Source of the DNA: Acidobacteriota bacterium
GTDB taxonomy: Bacteria > Acidobacteriota > Terriglobia > Acidiferrales > UBA7541
Reading direction: 5' to 3'
DNA length: 32,582 nt
Assembly (NCBI GenBank): GCA_013287135.1
Contig: JABDEK010000045.1
Location: 1 to 32,582 of the forward strand
A model generated the notes under the pieces. The model saw only the letters and a program-made list of their open reading frames with translations. It ran no database searches and had not been told where the DNA came from. The stretch's first letter is position 1. Every line of letters begins with the position of its first letter. This document shows, one piece after another, positions 31,937 through 32,582 of the stretch. Made by a program: the position numbers and the translations under genes.

Positions 31937-32139
31937 ACCAGCAATCTGAACTCGCAGACGGGATTTAGGTCCAATTATCTAATACCGGCGCCTGAAATTT
32001 TGCACGTCGGTAGAGCACCCGCGGCATCGATGATCGGGCAGTCCCGAGTTCGGCACCAACCTCTGTTGTTATTTCGGAACGTTCCCTCGCGTTTACAGAA
32101 ATTCCAGGGTGCAGCTAGCTTATGATCTGCTCTGTGGTT

Positions 32140-32166
32140 GTAGGAGCGGCTATAGGTAGCCGCGGC
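32140..32166 (+). repeat. REP-like palindrome with GTAG head
   Basis: GTAG at 32140-32143 is followed by a perfect 7-bp stem (GCGGCTA at 32146-32152, TAGCCGC at 32157-32163) with loop TAGG. A GTAG head before a small GC-rich palindrome is the layout of bacterial REP sequences. Only one copy is in the window. Confidence 0.5.
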
Positions 32167-32271
32167 TGAAACATTCAACGCCATTGATCTATGTTAATGC
32201 CGCCGAGGCGTGAATGTTCAAGACTTAGGCGATCCAGAAGTCACAACAAATTTCCTGCAAGCGGTCTCCGA

Positions 32272-32305
32272 CAGGTTGCTTCGCGTTCTGCACGGTCGCA
32301 ACCTG
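32272..32305 (+). promoter_or_regulatory. Stem-loop in the leader of the terminal gene
   Basis: CAGGTTGC (32272-32279) and GCAACCTG (32298-32305) are perfect inverted arms with an 18-base loop, 43 bases before the ATG. There is no T run, so it is more likely an RNA structure or binding site than a terminator. Confidence 0.5.
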
Positions 32306-32348
32306 CCAGCCAGGCCGGCTTTCAGCAAAAATTCCTTGGGAGGAAGAA

Positions 32349-32582
32349 ATGAAAAAATTGTATCCAGGACTTGGGGCCTTGGTCCTTTTGGCGTTTTTCT
32401 CACTCGCAGCGCCGGGCTATGCGCAGACCGCTGCCGCGACAACAAAACCCGCCGTCCCGTCGAGGTATGAGGTCAGCAAAGAAGTCACGCTCAGCGCCAC
32501 CGTAGAAAGCGTGCCTGAAAAATCTTCCAGCGGGTTGACGCAAGATTCCTTCCTGGTCATGCACACAAAATCAGGCATGGTC
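32349..32582 (+). CDS. Secreted protein, N-terminal part (3' end outside window)
   Basis: The frame is open from an ATG with GGGAGGAAGA directly upstream to the window edge (78 codons). It begins MKKLYPGLGALVLLAFF, a clear signal peptide with cleavage expected after GYA in APGYAQTAA. The exported part seen (TTKPAVPSRYEVSKEVTLSATVESVPEKS) is beta-rich, and no family is recognised from so little. Its strong ribosome binding site and signal sequence make it a real gene despite the truncation. Confidence 0.85.
   Translation, partial: MKKLYPGLGALVLLAFFSLAAPGYAQTAAATTKPAVPSRYEVSKEVTLSATVESVPEKSSSGLTQDSFLVMHTKSGMV

Larger units (their letters stand above)
31751..32348. other. Long intergenic region with efp leader and repeat-like elements
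   Basis: This 598-bp stretch has no supportable protein gene. It contains the efp leader of about 150 nt, the efp promoter, a tRNA-like fragment at 32006-32058, a REP-like palindrome at 32140-32166, and a hairpin in the leader of the gene at 32349. Confidence 0.6.

Noticed and set aside
1-32582. CRISPR arrays, insertion sequences, phage genes, rRNA genes or toxin-antitoxin pairs.
   Set aside because: No regularly spaced repeats, transposase, integrase or rRNA sequence was found on either strand.

Overview
This is a gene-dense bacterial chromosome segment with about 29 protein genes on both strands. It has no complete tRNA or rRNA, no insertion sequence and no CRISPR array. Base composition, the many GTG/TTG starts and the gene mix (paired ThyX-like protein, NtrC-type regulators with PilZ proteins, GT21-like glycosyltransferase, ECF sigma beside a VOC protein) suggest an Acidobacteriota (Terriglobia-like) genome. 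That placement is an inference from memory of similar proteins, not a search result.

Layout. 1-4.6 kb: end of an amidohydrolase gene, a CCA-adding/poly(A)-type nucleotidyltransferase, and Lon protease with a strong terminator. 4.7-8.3 kb: an unknown basic-linker protein, a winged-helix SAM methyltransferase, a membrane glycosyltransferase and a small membrane protein. 8.3-10.3 kb: a tandem-domain ThyX-like protein and ribosomal protein L31. 10.4-19.3 kb: a signalling block. It holds a GGDEF-PilZ fusion, two single-domain PilZ proteins, a soluble PAS histidine kinase, an NtrC-type response regulator, a CBS-pair protein, a receiver-less sigma54 activator and a LuxR-type regulator with a degenerate receiver. 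19.4-32.6 kb: mostly housekeeping and metabolism. This part carries MtaB, AcpS, a PgeF/laccase-domain protein, RlmN, cysteine dioxygenase, an M16 peptidase, a WalJ-like MBL hydrolase, a VOC protein with an ECF sigma factor, PurB, a large secreted protein, EF-P, and the start of another secreted protein.

The most interesting region is the signalling block. Three PilZ-containing genes, the CBS gene and the second activator gene each have a sequence upstream with sigma54 geometry (GG, ten bases, GC); three have a full TTGC at -12. The same block encodes two sigma54 activators with intact GAFTGA loops, one partnered with the kinase. The GGDEF domain keeps its catalytic and inhibitory-site residues, and all three PilZ domains keep the cyclic-di-GMP-binding signature. 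The simplest reading, which is inference, is a self-contained circuit in which a cytoplasmic kinase switches on cyclic-di-GMP synthesis and its receptors through sigma54.

Other points of note: a WalJ-like gene whose conserved N-terminus lies upstream of any ATG/GTG/TTG; an EF-P with Asn at the modified tip position; a bacterial cysteine dioxygenase that keeps the cross-link Cys; several -10 boxes so close to start codons that leaderless mRNAs are likely; and a tRNA-like fragment next to a REP-like palindrome at the right end.
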